This document shows positions 1 through 8,503 of a stretch of 28,259 bases of DNA, piece after piece. The notes below the pieces were generated by a model. The model saw nothing but the letters and a program-made list of their open reading frames with translations. It was not told the DNA's origin and searched no databases. Positions within the stretch are counted from its first letter, which is position 1. The number at the start of each line of letters is the position of its first letter. The DNA lies in assembly GCA_000432995.1 (NCBI GenBank), contig HF972634.1:1148-29406 (forward strand). Reading direction: 5' to 3'. The stretch is from Clostridium sp. CAG:1013 (GTDB lineage: Bacteria; Bacillota; Clostridia; Oscillospirales; Acutalibacteraceae). The position numbers and the translations under genes were made by a program.

Positions 1-78
1 TTTTCTTTTTCTAAATGTCCCATGGTTTGACTAAGGTTGAAAACATAGGGAATAGGATATTCTGTAAGGTGTTTCACC

Positions 79-807
79 TTATTTCCTGTCTCTTCTTGGA
101 CTGACACCATAGGTGGCTTTATAGACCTTGCTAAAATAGGCAAAGGAATCATACCCACAGGCAATGGCGATGTTACCGATAGGCTGTGATGTGTTTTCAA
201 TCAGGTTGCGGGCATACTTCATTTTTTCATGGGTTATCAGTTCTTTGCAGGAGCATTCCGCAATGGATCGAACAATATGGGAAATATAATCAGGAGAAAT
301 ATGAATACTTTCGGAGATAGCTTGCCTTGTAATTGGTTCCGAAATGTGCAACTGAATATAGGATTCAATTTTTTCATAGTACTCTCTGAAATGATGAGAT
401 GCTTGGTCCAAGTTCTTTTGTTCAGCGGTGAGATAAAGTTGGACTATTCGAGGGGTGGTGTCGGTTTCGGTTAAGTATTCCATACCGGAAATTAAGCGGT
501 ATGCTGACAAGAGATCAAGGAATGAAACACAGCAGTAATAGATGCTGACAGAACATTTTAACGATTCTTCGGTTTGGTGTTGAATATTCTTAAAGTACGG
601 TTCCAACTCCTCAGTGGAAGAGATGGAAAGCAAAGTGATCAAGTGGGAACCATCTTCATAGTAGGTGGTTGCAGAACCTTTTAGAAAGGAAAAAACAGAT
701 TGGACAATGGTGTTGTAGGAATTGCGAAGTTCAAATTCTGAAAGCGGCAAACTAGTCCATTCTTCAACGTTCGTCAAAAAAGGGTACAAGGATCTGTTTG
801 AGAACAA
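79..807 (-). CDS. AraC-type C-terminal half of a frameshifted YesN-like response regulator
   Basis: This reading frame carries the output half of a YesN-type regulator. Its last ~100 residues are an AraC/XylS double helix-turn-helix (ITRQAISESIHIS for the first helix pair, IGNIAIACGYDSFAYFSKVYKATYG for the second), which would bind DNA near the transporter promoter. The first ~130 residues match the variable linker of YesN proteins. The only start near the left end is a TTG at 805-807 with no convincing ribosome-binding site, and the frame overlaps the receiver gene by about 34 bases. One extra T in the T6 run (plus-strand A6, 776-781) would join both frames into a regulator of about 421 residues. 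It is therefore most likely the downstream part of a broken or recoded gene, not an independent one. The domain call is secure; the start is not real in the usual sense. Confidence 0.8.
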   Translation of the reverse strand: MFSNRSLYPFLTNVEEWTSLPLSEFELRNSYNTIVQSVFSFLKGSATTYYEDGSHLITLLSISSTEELEPYFKNIQHQTEESLKCSVSIYYCCVSFLDLLSAYRLISGMEYLTETDTTPRIVQLYLTAEQKNLDQASHHFREYYEKIESYIQLHISEPITRQAISESIHISPDYISHIVRSIAECSCKELITHEKMKYARNLIENTSQPIGNIAIACGYDSFAYFSKVYKATYGVSPRRDRK

Positions 808-1343
808 TGAAAACCCAATTCATTTAGTCTCTTGAGTTTCTCTTGAATTTGTCCAGCAAATTCAGGAGAATTGTCATTTGCCGGCCAAGTTTTAAGAAAA
901 TGCTTGCATGCGTTGTTGATTTCGTAATTTGAAAAACGTCCAACTTGAAGTTCTTGCATCATGGTGTTGCGAGAACTGATTTTTTTAATGGCATTTTGTA
1001 CTGCGCGCAGAATGCTTTCGTTTTTTGCCGGCTGAACTACATAGTCGATAACTCCAAGATCAATACCCTGTTTGGCATAGAGAAAATCTGTGTGAGAAGT
1101 GATAAGAATACATTCAACGGGAAGCTGTTGGTCGCGGATCCAACGAATCAGTTTGAGACCGTTTTCCATAGGCATTTCAATATCGGTCAGAAGAATATGC
1201 ACCTGTTTTTCCATGAGAATAGATTTGGCAGCTAAAGAGGAACTGGCGGTGTAAACATCATCAATGCCCGTTTTTTCCCAGTCAATGGTTGTTGCGAGAG
1301 AGGCAAGTACATTTGGCTGGTCATCCACGATCAAAATATTCAT
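774..1343 (-). CDS. Receiver-domain N-terminal half of a frameshifted YesN-like response regulator
   Basis: Residues 1-120 form a response-regulator receiver domain: acidic pair D7/D8, phosphoacceptor D54 in LLTDIEMP, and the switch T82/S83 in ITSH. The conserved lysine that normally precedes proline (KP motif) is Gln104 here (VVQPAK, codon CAG), which is unusual. After the domain comes ~65 residues of linker ending abruptly at a TGA directly after a T-run; the linker and DNA-binding part continue in the -1 frame. The ATG at 1341-1343 overlaps the end of the sensor-kinase gene by 23 bases, so the two are translationally coupled. Known family role: the YesM-type kinase phosphorylates the YesN-type regulator, which activates neighbouring sugar-transporter genes. 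Whether this split version still works is doubtful. Confidence 0.85.
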   Translation of the reverse strand: MNILIVDDQPNVLASLATTIDWEKTGIDDVYTASSSLAAKSILMEKQVHILLTDIEMPMENGLKLIRWIRDQQLPVECILITSHTDFLYAKQGIDLGVIDYVVQPAKNESILRAVQNAIKKISSRNTMMQELQVGRFSNYEINNACKHFLKTWPANDNSPEFAGQIQEKLKRLNELGFHCSQTDPCTLF

Positions 1344-2967
1344 ACAGTCTCCTTTCAGATTCTTGAGTACATGGTGTGACGATCTGGACTATTGCGCATC
1401 CGTTTTCGTTGCGTAATTGTAGAGTAGCTTGATCTCCATACCCTAGATACAACCGGTACCGTACATTGGCAATCCCGATATGGGTACGCCGGTAAACTGT
1501 TTTGGCCGGGTCCAAATGCTCAAACTCTTGGAGAGCTTGTTCAGGAAAGCCTCCCCCTGAGTCTTGCAGTTGAAATCGTACCATTCTCTTTCCATCTGCC
1601 GATATAATTGATTCGACGCTGATCGATAGTTGGAGTGTGGTTCCATTTTTTGAATGTTTAATACTGTTTTCAACGAAGGTCAAAAGTGACATGGGAAGGC
1701 AGTCCATATCCATGCAATGACCACTGAGCTTGAAGTCTAGACGGATATTATTCCCTAGGGCACGGCAGAGATCTACATAACTTTGAATGGCTTGAAGTTC
1801 TTCTCGGATGGGGATGAACCCTTTTATGTCGGAAAAAGCGTGAGAGATATAACTGGAAAGTGTATATACCAGCGTTTTCGCTTTGTCATACTCTTTTAGG
1901 TCAATCAAAGAATTGATGTTCTTCATACAATTCAGATAAAAATGAGGGCGTATCTGTAATTGCAGGTACTGTAATTTTGCTTGAGTAGCGTCCATGCGGC
2001 TTTGAAAATCGTTTTCCTTATACTGTTGGATTGCGTCAAGCATCATGTTGATTCCTTTTCCGTAGGAAGCAATATCATTGATTGTGTTTTGGATTTGAGG
2101 AATTCGGTAGTCTAAATTCCCCGCGGTAATAACCTCCATAGATTCTGTAATCACCCTAAGCGGTTTTGTCACCAATCGAGTTAAAAACCAAAGAGAAGCT
2201 GGAATGATGATCAAAAGTAAAAGAATGACTCCCAATAAAACGATCTGCACAGTTGAGAGCGTAAATTGAATTTCATATTCACAGATCAAATATAGAGGGA
2301 TCTCGTCAACCAAAAGATCGAAACTGTTCTTTTCTGAAATGGCGTTTTCAGAAAAGAAAAAATGGGCGGATTCTTCATAGATCGAGTTATAGTTGGATAG
2401 ACTAGTGTCTTTTTCTGGGTCAATCATTACAATAAATGTTCCATAGCGGCTGGTGTAGGAATAGAACAAATATGTTTTTTCGTCGATCGTTTTGATAAAT
2501 GAACGGTGCTCTGTAAGCAGTTCGGGATTCTCTAATAGCAGTGCAGATGCTTTCTGGCCAAGGAAAAGGACATCAAAGTAGTGAAAGGTGGAATAAAAGG
2601 CATCGCAAGGCTCGTTGTAAAGAAAAATCCCAATGGTTTCGGAGTAGGGGAACAGGTTGGTTTTACATTCCTTTAAGAATTGACGGGCATACTTATCTAC
2701 CGTTTTTGAGTCGCTGCTGTTGCTGAAATATGTAAAGGCATTGGAATAGGTGGATTGACGCATGCCGTCAGATATCCCGGAAAGTGAAGCGGTTACAGAC
2801 TGAGAAATATCCGCAGCCGCAATATTCAATAATTCCCGCTCGTGAGATACAGTAAGAAAGGCTGTATAAACGAAGAGGAACACCAATACACACGCGAATG
2901 GGATTAGTAAAAAGAGTGTGATATAGTTGAAAATATTCTTTAACTTCAGTTGTTTTATCCATTCCAT
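1321..2967 (-). CDS. YesM-family sensor histidine kinase
   Basis: A 548-residue membrane histidine kinase. Two transmembrane segments (about 15-38 and 238-262) enclose a ~200-residue extracytoplasmic sensor region. A HAMP linker (~263-315) follows, then the His_kinase domain with the phosphoacceptor His342 in QIRPHFYLN (family form QINPHFLYN). The C-terminal ATPase domain has an N-box (FVENSIKHS, ~431-439), G1 box (DSGGGFP, 469-475) and G2 (HIGIANVRYRL, ~496-506). All catalytic motifs look intact. It starts with ATG and overlaps the receiver gene downstream. It is divergent from the LplB-type permease gene, so it probably senses the imported carbohydrate or its binding protein and activates that operon. 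YesM family membership is confident; the ligand is unknown. Confidence 0.93.
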   Translation of the reverse strand: MEWIKQLKLKNIFNYITLFLLIPFACVLVFLFVYTAFLTVSHERELLNIAAADISQSVTASLSGISDGMRQSTYSNAFTYFSNSSDSKTVDKYARQFLKECKTNLFPYSETIGIFLYNEPCDAFYSTFHYFDVLFLGQKASALLLENPELLTEHRSFIKTIDEKTYLFYSYTSRYGTFIVMIDPEKDTSLSNYNSIYEESAHFFFSENAISEKNSFDLLVDEIPLYLICEYEIQFTLSTVQIVLLGVILLLLIIIPASLWFLTRLVTKPLRVITESMEVITAGNLDYRIPQIQNTINDIASYGKGINMMLDAIQQYKENDFQSRMDATQAKLQYLQLQIRPHFYLNCMKNINSLIDLKEYDKAKTLVYTLSSYISHAFSDIKGFIPIREELQAIQSYVDLCRALGNNIRLDFKLSGHCMDMDCLPMSLLTFVENSIKHSKNGTTLQLSISVESIISADGKRMVRFQLQDSGGGFPEQALQEFEHLDPAKTVYRRTHIGIANVRYRLYLGYGDQATLQLRNENGCAIVQIVTPCTQESERRLYEYFDRG

Positions 2968-3005
2968 GGGAGCGTTTTCCAGCTTTCTTTGTGGTATATA
3001 GATAG

Positions 3006-3034
3006 AGTATAACAGCGGGCAGTTATAAAGTCTA
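3006..3034 (-). promoter_or_regulatory. Candidate sigma-A promoter for the kinase/regulator genes
   Basis: On the minus strand TAGACT (-35, four of six matches) and TATACT (-10, five of six) are separated by 17 bases, about 40 bases upstream of the kinase ATG. The rest of the 2968-3200 intergenic region is AT-rich. It contains the perfect 10-bp palindrome ATTCCGGAAT at 3051-3060 and, on the plus strand, a -10-like TATTAT at 3162-3167 without a recognisable -35. That is what an activator-dependent transporter promoter would look like. Confidence 0.45.
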
Positions 3035-3200
3035 TGAGGAAAAATTATCCATTCCGGAATTTTTATAATGTATGACTGGTTTTTTGTAATTTCAGAACAA
3101 CAAGTCCGTTTTTTTAAAATCTGTTGCTTTATATTTATAGAAAAATCGATGATACTTCCTGTATTATTGTGATAAAAGAACAGAGGGCGAGGGGGACGTT

Positions 3201-4187
3201 ATGAAACAGAAAAAAACCAGACCGAATAAAAATGTAACTGCGCGTTTGAGTTTTGATCACAGAGGGGGGATTAAGGCACTGCCCCGAAACTTGCTGGTGG
3301 ATTTCCTGCGGAATAAAGCATTGTATGTTTTTCTGCTTGTGATCTTAGCGTACTTTATTTTGTTTCATTACTTGCCGATGTTTGGATTGGTGATGGCGTT
3401 TGAGGATTACTCTCCTGTTAAGGGAGTATTGGGAAGTAAATGGGTAGGCCTGGATAATTTCCTTCAATTCTTTTCAGGGCCTTATATTGGGCGATTAATT
3501 CGCAATACGGTGGCTATAGGCGTATTAGATTTAGTTGTCAATTTCCCGGCTCCGATTATTTTTGCCTTGCTGCTGAATGAGGTGAAAAACAAGTACTTTA
3601 AGAAAACAGTCCAGACTATCAGCTATATGCCTTATTTTGTGTCTACTGTGGTAGCTGCAGGTCTTGTGATCACTTTTACAAAATCGGGCGGAGTTATTTC
3701 TGAAGCGTTGAAATTTGCCACAGGTGGTGTAAGTGAAAACCTAATGAATCTTCCGGCTTGGTTCCGCCCAATCTACATTTTAATGGGAACGTGGCAAGGA
3801 CTGGGATATGGTTCTATCATCTATTTAGCAGCGCTGAGCAATGTGGACCAGGAACTGTACGACGCAGCGAAAGTAGATGGAGCAGGTTATTGGAAACAGA
3901 TGTGGCACGTGACTCTTCCGGGAATTTCCGCAATCATCGTGATGATGTTTATCATGCGTATGGGGTTCGTTTTTTCGGTGGGGGCGGATAGAATCTTGCT
4001 TTTATATAACGCTTCCAACTATGAAGTGTCCGATGTGATAAACACGTACGTATACCGATTGGGTATGCAGGATGCAAATTTCGGATTGTCAACGGCTGTT
4101 GGATTATTCAACTCCGTAATCGGTACAATCCTTTTGCTGACATCCAATAAGGTCTTAAAGAAGCTCTCAGGAACCTCTATGTTTTAG
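3201..4187 (+). CDS. Carbohydrate ABC transporter permease, LplB/YtcP-partner type
   Basis: A 328-residue inner-membrane permease with about six transmembrane helices and a cytoplasmic basic N-terminus. The EAA loop that contacts the ATPase is clear: LYDAAKVDGAGYWKQMWHV followed by LPG, about 230 residues in. The N-terminal motif FHYLPMFGLVMAFEDYSP is typical of the LplB family of oligosaccharide/uronide importers. ATG is preceded by GAGGGGG. It is the first gene of permease-permease-binding protein, and no ATPase gene is nearby; such systems (for example lpl and ytc/yte in Bacillus) borrow a shared MsmX-type ATPase. The substrate cannot be read from the sequence. Confidence 0.93.
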   Translation: MKQKKTRPNKNVTARLSFDHRGGIKALPRNLLVDFLRNKALYVFLLVILAYFILFHYLPMFGLVMAFEDYSPVKGVLGSKWVGLDNFLQFFSGPYIGRLIRNTVAIGVLDLVVNFPAPIIFALLLNEVKNKYFKKTVQTISYMPYFVSTVVAAGLVITFTKSGGVISEALKFATGGVSENLMNLPAWFRPIYILMGTWQGLGYGSIIYLAALSNVDQELYDAAKVDGAGYWKQMWHVTLPGISAIIVMMFIMRMGFVFSVGADRILLLYNASNYEVSDVINTYVYRLGMQDANFGLSTAVGLFNSVIGTILLLTSNKVLKKLSGTSMF

Positions 4188-4206
4188 CAGAAAGGAGAAC
4201 TCAGTT

Positions 4207-5097
4207 ATGAAACTAAAAGAAAAGCCCAGTCGTCTCCTTTTTGTGGGCATCAATACCATCCTTTTGTTGCTGATTGCTTATGTTTGTCTGGCTCCTATTT
4301 GGCACATGATTATGGCTTCCATCAGCAACCCCACTGCATTGAATACACATACTGGTCTGGTGTTTTGGCCTTTACAAAACGTTGATTTTCAGGCGTATCG
4401 GATCATTCTTCAATATGACAAGCTGTGGAATTCGTATTTAAACACGATATTGTACATCATAAGCACATGCATCCTTACAGCGATTTTAACCACTATAGCT
4501 GGATATGTGTTTTCTAGGAAAAGCTTTTATTTTCGCAATGGGTTCATGATGGTGATATCTTTTACCATGTTGTTTAACGGCGGCATGATCCCAAATTATA
4601 TTGTTATGAAGTGGCTTCATCTAACGGATACTCCGTGGGTGTTGATTGTGCCGGGGGCTCTGAGTGTGTTCAATATTATCATCATGCGCACATCCATGGA
4701 AAATGTCCCCATGGAGCTTTCAGAAGCGGCGAAAATAGATGGAGCAACTGACTTGAGAATTTTGTGGAGCGTGATTCTTCCACTTTGCAAGGCAACATTT
4801 TCCGTTATCATGCTGTTTACTGCGGTAGCCAAATGGAATGACTATTTTTCCGCCTTGCTCTATTTGCCAAAGAGGAGTGATCTTTATCCGCTCCAAATGG
4901 TTTTGCGGGAAATCTTGATTACTTCCACTGCGGATTTCTCATCCAATTCAACAGATTTGGCAGACAGTATGACGGTCTATAAAAAGGGGATCGAATATGC
5001 TTCCATTGTGGTGTCTACTCTTCCGGTCATCTGTATCTATCCGTTCATCCAAAAATATTTTGTGACGGGTGTTACGATGGGTGCCGTAAAGAGTTAA
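4207..5097 (+). CDS. Carbohydrate ABC transporter permease, LplC/YtcP type
   Basis: A 296-residue second permease of the same importer, with six predicted membrane helices. It has the EAA motif ELSEAAKIDGATDLRILWSV followed by ILP, and the C-terminal ending FIQKYFVTGVTMGAVKS that is diagnostic of LplC/YtcP-like proteins. It starts 19 bases after the first permease with AAGGAG as ribosome-binding site, so the two are co-transcribed and should form the heterodimeric channel. Confidence 0.93.
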   Translation: MKLKEKPSRLLFVGINTILLLLIAYVCLAPIWHMIMASISNPTALNTHTGLVFWPLQNVDFQAYRIILQYDKLWNSYLNTILYIISTCILTAILTTIAGYVFSRKSFYFRNGFMMVISFTMLFNGGMIPNYIVMKWLHLTDTPWVLIVPGALSVFNIIIMRTSMENVPMELSEAAKIDGATDLRILWSVILPLCKATFSVIMLFTAVAKWNDYFSALLYLPKRSDLYPLQMVLREILITSTADFSSNSTDLADSMTVYKKGIEYASIVVSTLPVICIYPFIQKYFVTGVTMGAVKS

Positions 5098-5125
5098 TAT
5101 AACAAATAAGGGAGGAAGAATAACA

Positions 5126-6796
5126 ATGAAAAAGCTATTGGCAACCATTTTAGCGCTGACACTGCTGATGTCCTGTATGACAGCGTGTTCTGGAAATGGA
5201 GATGATGCTGTAGAAGAATCGTCCCAAACCAGCGTGTCGGAAACGGGTCAAGCAGAAGGAACTCGAGACATAAACGGCCTGACCCTTCCCATCTGTGAGG
5301 AAACGGAAGAGATCAGTGTGTTGTTGGTCTATGACTCTCCGATCATAGAGGACATGAACGATATTGCCGGAGTGCAGGCTATGGAGGAGGCAACCAATGT
5401 TCATGTGAATTGGACCACCTATACCCAGACAGAGATGCTTGATAAATTTCAGCAGTTTTTAGCAACGGGAGAGTATTTTGACATTATGTTCCCCGCAGGA
5501 ACCAACACCTATCCTGGCGGCTATGAGCAGGGCATTGAAGATGGTGTTTTGGTGGATATGGCGGATTATATTGAGCAATATATGCCCAACTATATGACGC
5601 TGCTCAACTCCAACGAAGACGCTAAAAAGCAGGCGACCTACGACGACGGGAAAATTCATGCTGTTCGTGTTATCACTGGCGATAAAGACGGAGTTGGTCC
5701 CAGCGACGCGATGATGGGCCCCACCTATCGGGCAGACCTTTTGGAAAAAATGGGGGAGGATGTTCCGGAGACTATCGACGAGCTTCATGATCTGCTGGTC
5801 AAGTGCAAAGAGAATGGAATGTCTGCTCCTATGACCCTGGAGTCTGATGGTGGCACGACTCTTTCCTGGGCTTGGGGAGTAAATACAGATTGGTCCTCCA
5901 ACTATTGGCAGTATGACAAAGATACCTCCACTGTTATGCTGGCCCCCTTCGCGGAAGGGTGGGATGACTGGCTGGATACCATGCGAGATTGGTATGCAGA
6001 AGGGCTTATTGATAAGAATTTCACTGCAGGTTCTCCTGTTATTTCTGGAGACTATTCTAATTTTGAAAACGATCAGACCCTGTTTTATGGATTCTGGTTC
6101 AGCTGGCTGATGGGGGACGAGCTGTATAAGCAAGGGTATGTATCCAATGAAAATCTGGATCTTCAGCCTCTTGCGGGTTTAGTGCTCAATGAAGGGGACG
6201 AACCGATCAAGTGCAGCAGTGATTCTTGCATTGGACAGGAAATGTTTGTAACCACTCAGGCGCTGGATAAGATCGATATTGTGTGCAAGTGGTTGGATTA
6301 TAACTACACGGAGGAAGGCGTGGATTTCCGGTATTACGGAATTGAAGGCGAGTCCTATACAGTAGATGAAAATGGCAACTACACCTTTACGGAAAACATC
6401 CTTCATGATCCGGATGGTCTCTCTATTTCGGATGCTCTGGCGCCCTATGCCAGCCGTGTTTTCTTTGGATTCCAGTCCTTTACTGCGGATACCGCGGTTC
6501 AGGAAGCAGCCGCAGGAGACGGTGCAGTTATGCAGACAAAGTCGGGTGAAATTTGGTCCAGTGCGGAGACTACCATTGCTATTCCTGCAGGCGTCAAGTT
6601 GAGCCAGGAAGAGAATGAGTATGTGAATACCTACATGACCGATATTAATACGTTGATGGCAGAACGAATGGTGAAATATATTTTGGGAACAGATACCACT
6701 TCTCACGACGAATTCAGGGAAACCTTAAAAGCTCACAATGTGGAAGAGGTCACCAAGTGTTATCAGGACGCTTGCGATCGGTATAACGCTCGGTAA
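5126..6796 (+). CDS. Extracellular sugar-binding lipoprotein (family 1, LplA/YtcQ-like)
   Basis: A 556-residue binding protein with a lipoprotein signal peptide: basic MKK, hydrophobic core, lipobox ending at Cys21 (MTAC). A Ser/Glu/Thr-rich flexible tether follows the lipidated cysteine. The body has the LplA-like pattern of a family 1 solute-binding protein, for example DKFQQFLATGEYFDIMFPAG early on and aromatic-rich segments (YWQYDKD, FYGFWFSW) that commonly stack on sugar rings. Start ATG with GGGAGGA eight to nine bases upstream. It is the last gene of the permease-permease-binding protein cluster and is followed by a terminator hairpin. It should capture a carbohydrate outside the cell and hand it to the two permeases; ligand unknown. 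Confidence 0.93.
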   Translation: MKKLLATILALTLLMSCMTACSGNGDDAVEESSQTSVSETGQAEGTRDINGLTLPICEETEEISVLLVYDSPIIEDMNDIAGVQAMEEATNVHVNWTTYTQTEMLDKFQQFLATGEYFDIMFPAGTNTYPGGYEQGIEDGVLVDMADYIEQYMPNYMTLLNSNEDAKKQATYDDGKIHAVRVITGDKDGVGPSDAMMGPTYRADLLEKMGEDVPETIDELHDLLVKCKENGMSAPMTLESDGGTTLSWAWGVNTDWSSNYWQYDKDTSTVMLAPFAEGWDDWLDTMRDWYAEGLIDKNFTAGSPVISGDYSNFENDQTLFYGFWFSWLMGDELYKQGYVSNENLDLQPLAGLVLNEGDEPIKCSSDSCIGQEMFVTTQALDKIDIVCKWLDYNYTEEGVDFRYYGIEGESYTVDENGNYTFTENILHDPDGLSISDALAPYASRVFFGFQSFTADTAVQEAAAGDGAVMQTKSGEIWSSAETTIAIPAGVKLSQEENEYVNTYMTDINTLMAERMVKYILGTDTTSHDEFRETLKAHNVEEVTKCYQDACDRYNAR

Positions 6797-6804
6797 ATCA
6801 ACGG

Positions 6805-6844
6805 AAAAAGAGCTGCGGGTGGAAATTCTCCCGTGGCTCTTTTT
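6805..6844 (+). terminator. Intrinsic terminator after the first importer
   Basis: AAAAAGAGC pairs with GCTCTTTTT, extended inward by two G-U pairs and CGGG/CCCG around a ~10-base loop, with the T-run inside the 3' arm. It ends just before the AGGAGG of the esterase gene, and no promoter is visible in the 25 bases between, so the esterase and MFS genes are probably expressed by read-through. Confidence 0.75.
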
Positions 6845-6868
6845 GTTTATAATCAGGAGGTTTTGTAC

Positions 6869-8440
6869 ATGGAAAAAAAGTTTCGATATGATATGCAGAC
6901 TGGAGTAGTCAAAACGGATAAGGGCTTGGTGCACGGATATGAGTACGACGGCGTGGTGGTCTTTAAAGGCATTCCATATGCCAGAGCACGGAGGTTTCAT
7001 GAACCTGAACCAATGGAGCCTTGGGAAGGAATATTGGAAACAGTAGGCGCCGGATACATATGCCCCAATATGGAAGGAGAAATGTTGGTAAACGATTTGG
7101 GGGGAGCTCATCGAATCGGTGTCCAAAATGAGAACTGTCAGAATTTGAATGTGTGGACTCCCGCCTGCGATGATGGGAAACGGCCTGTGATGGTGTGGTT
7201 ACATGGAGGGGCATTTACTATGGGCTCCTCCCTGGAAAATGTCTCTTATGAAGGTCATAGTGCTAGTAAATACGGGAATATCGTGTTTGTGTCCATCAAT
7301 CACCGACTGAACATTCTTGGATATTGTGACCTTTCAGAGTTTGGGGAAGAATATGAGAATTCCGGCAATGCGGGTACATCTGACATGGTAGCTGCGTTGC
7401 GGTGGGTTCATGACAACATCGCTTTGTTTGGTGGTGATCCAGAAAACGTCACGATTTTTGGTCAGTCGGGTGGCGGCATGAAGGTGACTGCACTGCTGCA
7501 AACTCCTGCTGCTGACGGTCTCTTTCATAAAGGGTTGATTATGAGTGGAGTCCAAGGCGGGGCGCTTTTCGATTGTGTAGGTTCGGGGAAGGAAATGGGG
7601 GAAATGCTGATGGAACAAGCAGGTGTTTCATCAGTGAAGGAATTAGAAACAATGCCCTATCCTCAGCTTGCGGAAGCTTTTCGTCAAGTACGCCGTGTGC
7701 TGCGTCCTAAGAAATGCAACAGTGGAGAAACCCCTTGCCGTAATGGCTATTACGTGGGTGATCCTCTGGAAGTGCCTTTTCGCAAAGAGACTGCGCACAT
7801 CCCTCTGCTGATTGGATCTACATTCAGCGAGTTTAGCGGTTTTGGTCTGGCGAGGTATGATCGGAATTCTATTACAGAAGCTGAAGCAAAAAACGTCGTG
7901 GAAGAAAAGTGGGGCAAGGAGTTGGCGGAAAAAGCACTTCCCCTGTTCCAGAAAGCCTACCCGGAAAGGACGCCTCTGGATCTTTTAGGGATGGATTACA
8001 TGTTCCGTCTGTACACTCTGGAGTACATCAAACGTCGCGCGGCAGCTGGGTGCGCGCCTATTTGGGATTATATATTTAACTTGGACGGGCCTATGTATGG
8101 AGGTCAGCTTCCGCCACATGGAGCGGATATTCCGTTTGTTTTTCACAATACGGCGTTTGTTCCCAGTACTCAGCAGCCGGGGGTAACCGAGAAAATGGAG
8201 CGTCAAATTTTTGAAACAGTGATGGCTTTTGTCCACACAGGTGACCCGAACAATTCGGAAATCCCCCAGTGGCTTCCCGCTTCCACAGAAGAACTTCATA
8301 CATTGGTCTTAGGTCAAGAGACGGAAGTTCGGGTGAATCATGATGGAAAGCTGGTTGAAATGATCAGTGACGCGTTTTTGGACGATATGGTGAAAGGTCT
8401 TTTAAGCCAGATGTCCGGTATTCCTAAGGAAGAAATTTGA
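6869..8440 (+). CDS. Type-B carboxylesterase (alpha/beta hydrolase)
   Basis: A 523-residue cytoplasmic esterase; no signal peptide. Features from the chosen start: oxyanion region WLHGGAF (110-116), nucleophile Ser200 in FGQSGGG, a likely acid residue near Glu321 in STFSEFSGF, and catalytic His417 in PPHGADIPFVF. The ATG at 6869 is chosen because AGGAGG lies eight bases upstream; an in-frame start at 6833 falls inside the terminator stem and is rejected. Family members hydrolyse carboxylic esters such as acylated sugars, aryl esters or p-nitrobenzyl esters. Placement between a sugar importer and an MFS exporter suggests intracellular de-esterification of an imported compound, which is inference. 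Confidence 0.92.
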   Translation: MEKKFRYDMQTGVVKTDKGLVHGYEYDGVVVFKGIPYARARRFHEPEPMEPWEGILETVGAGYICPNMEGEMLVNDLGGAHRIGVQNENCQNLNVWTPACDDGKRPVMVWLHGGAFTMGSSLENVSYEGHSASKYGNIVFVSINHRLNILGYCDLSEFGEEYENSGNAGTSDMVAALRWVHDNIALFGGDPENVTIFGQSGGGMKVTALLQTPAADGLFHKGLIMSGVQGGALFDCVGSGKEMGEMLMEQAGVSSVKELETMPYPQLAEAFRQVRRVLRPKKCNSGETPCRNGYYVGDPLEVPFRKETAHIPLLIGSTFSEFSGFGLARYDRNSITEAEAKNVVEEKWGKELAEKALPLFQKAYPERTPLDLLGMDYMFRLYTLEYIKRRAAAGCAPIWDYIFNLDGPMYGGQLPPHGADIPFVFHNTAFVPSTQQPGVTEKMERQIFETVMAFVHTGDPNNSEIPQWLPASTEELHTLVLGQETEVRVNHDGKLVEMISDAFLDDMVKGLLSQMSGIPKEEI

Positions 8441-8442
8441 AC

Positions 8443-8464
8443 GGCTTGTTTACCTGGGCAAGCC
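8443..8464 (+). other. Small hairpin between esterase and MFS genes
   Basis: GGCTTG and CAAGCC can pair around a ten-base loop just after the esterase stop codon. There is no T-run, so it is not a terminator; it may be an RNA processing or stability element, or chance. Confidence 0.25.
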
Positions 8465-8503
8465 TGAATCCTTGGAAGAAAATTTGAAATGGGAGGAATG
8501 CTC

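Noticed and set aside
65..81. TAAGGTG-TTT-CACCTTA hairpin at the regulator stop codon
   Set aside because: A neat 7-bp stem, but no T-run follows on the minus strand, so it is not supported as a terminator; it may be chance.
775..790. Programmed -1 ribosomal frameshift producing the full regulator
   Set aside because: The site reads ACC CTT TTT TGA, which does not fit X XXY YYZ for tandem slippage, and I see no downstream stimulatory hairpin. Simple indel or polymerase slippage is more likely.
3024..3079. Possible direct repeats TATAAAGTCTATGAGG / TATAATGTATGACTGG as AraC-type binding sites
   Set aside because: Only about 10 of 16 positions agree and the ~40-base spacing is not typical; in AT-rich DNA this is weak.
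6833..6868. Upstream in-frame start extending the esterase by 12 residues
   Set aside because: It lies in the 3' arm of a terminator and has no ribosome-binding site; ATG at 6869 has AGGAGG at the right distance.
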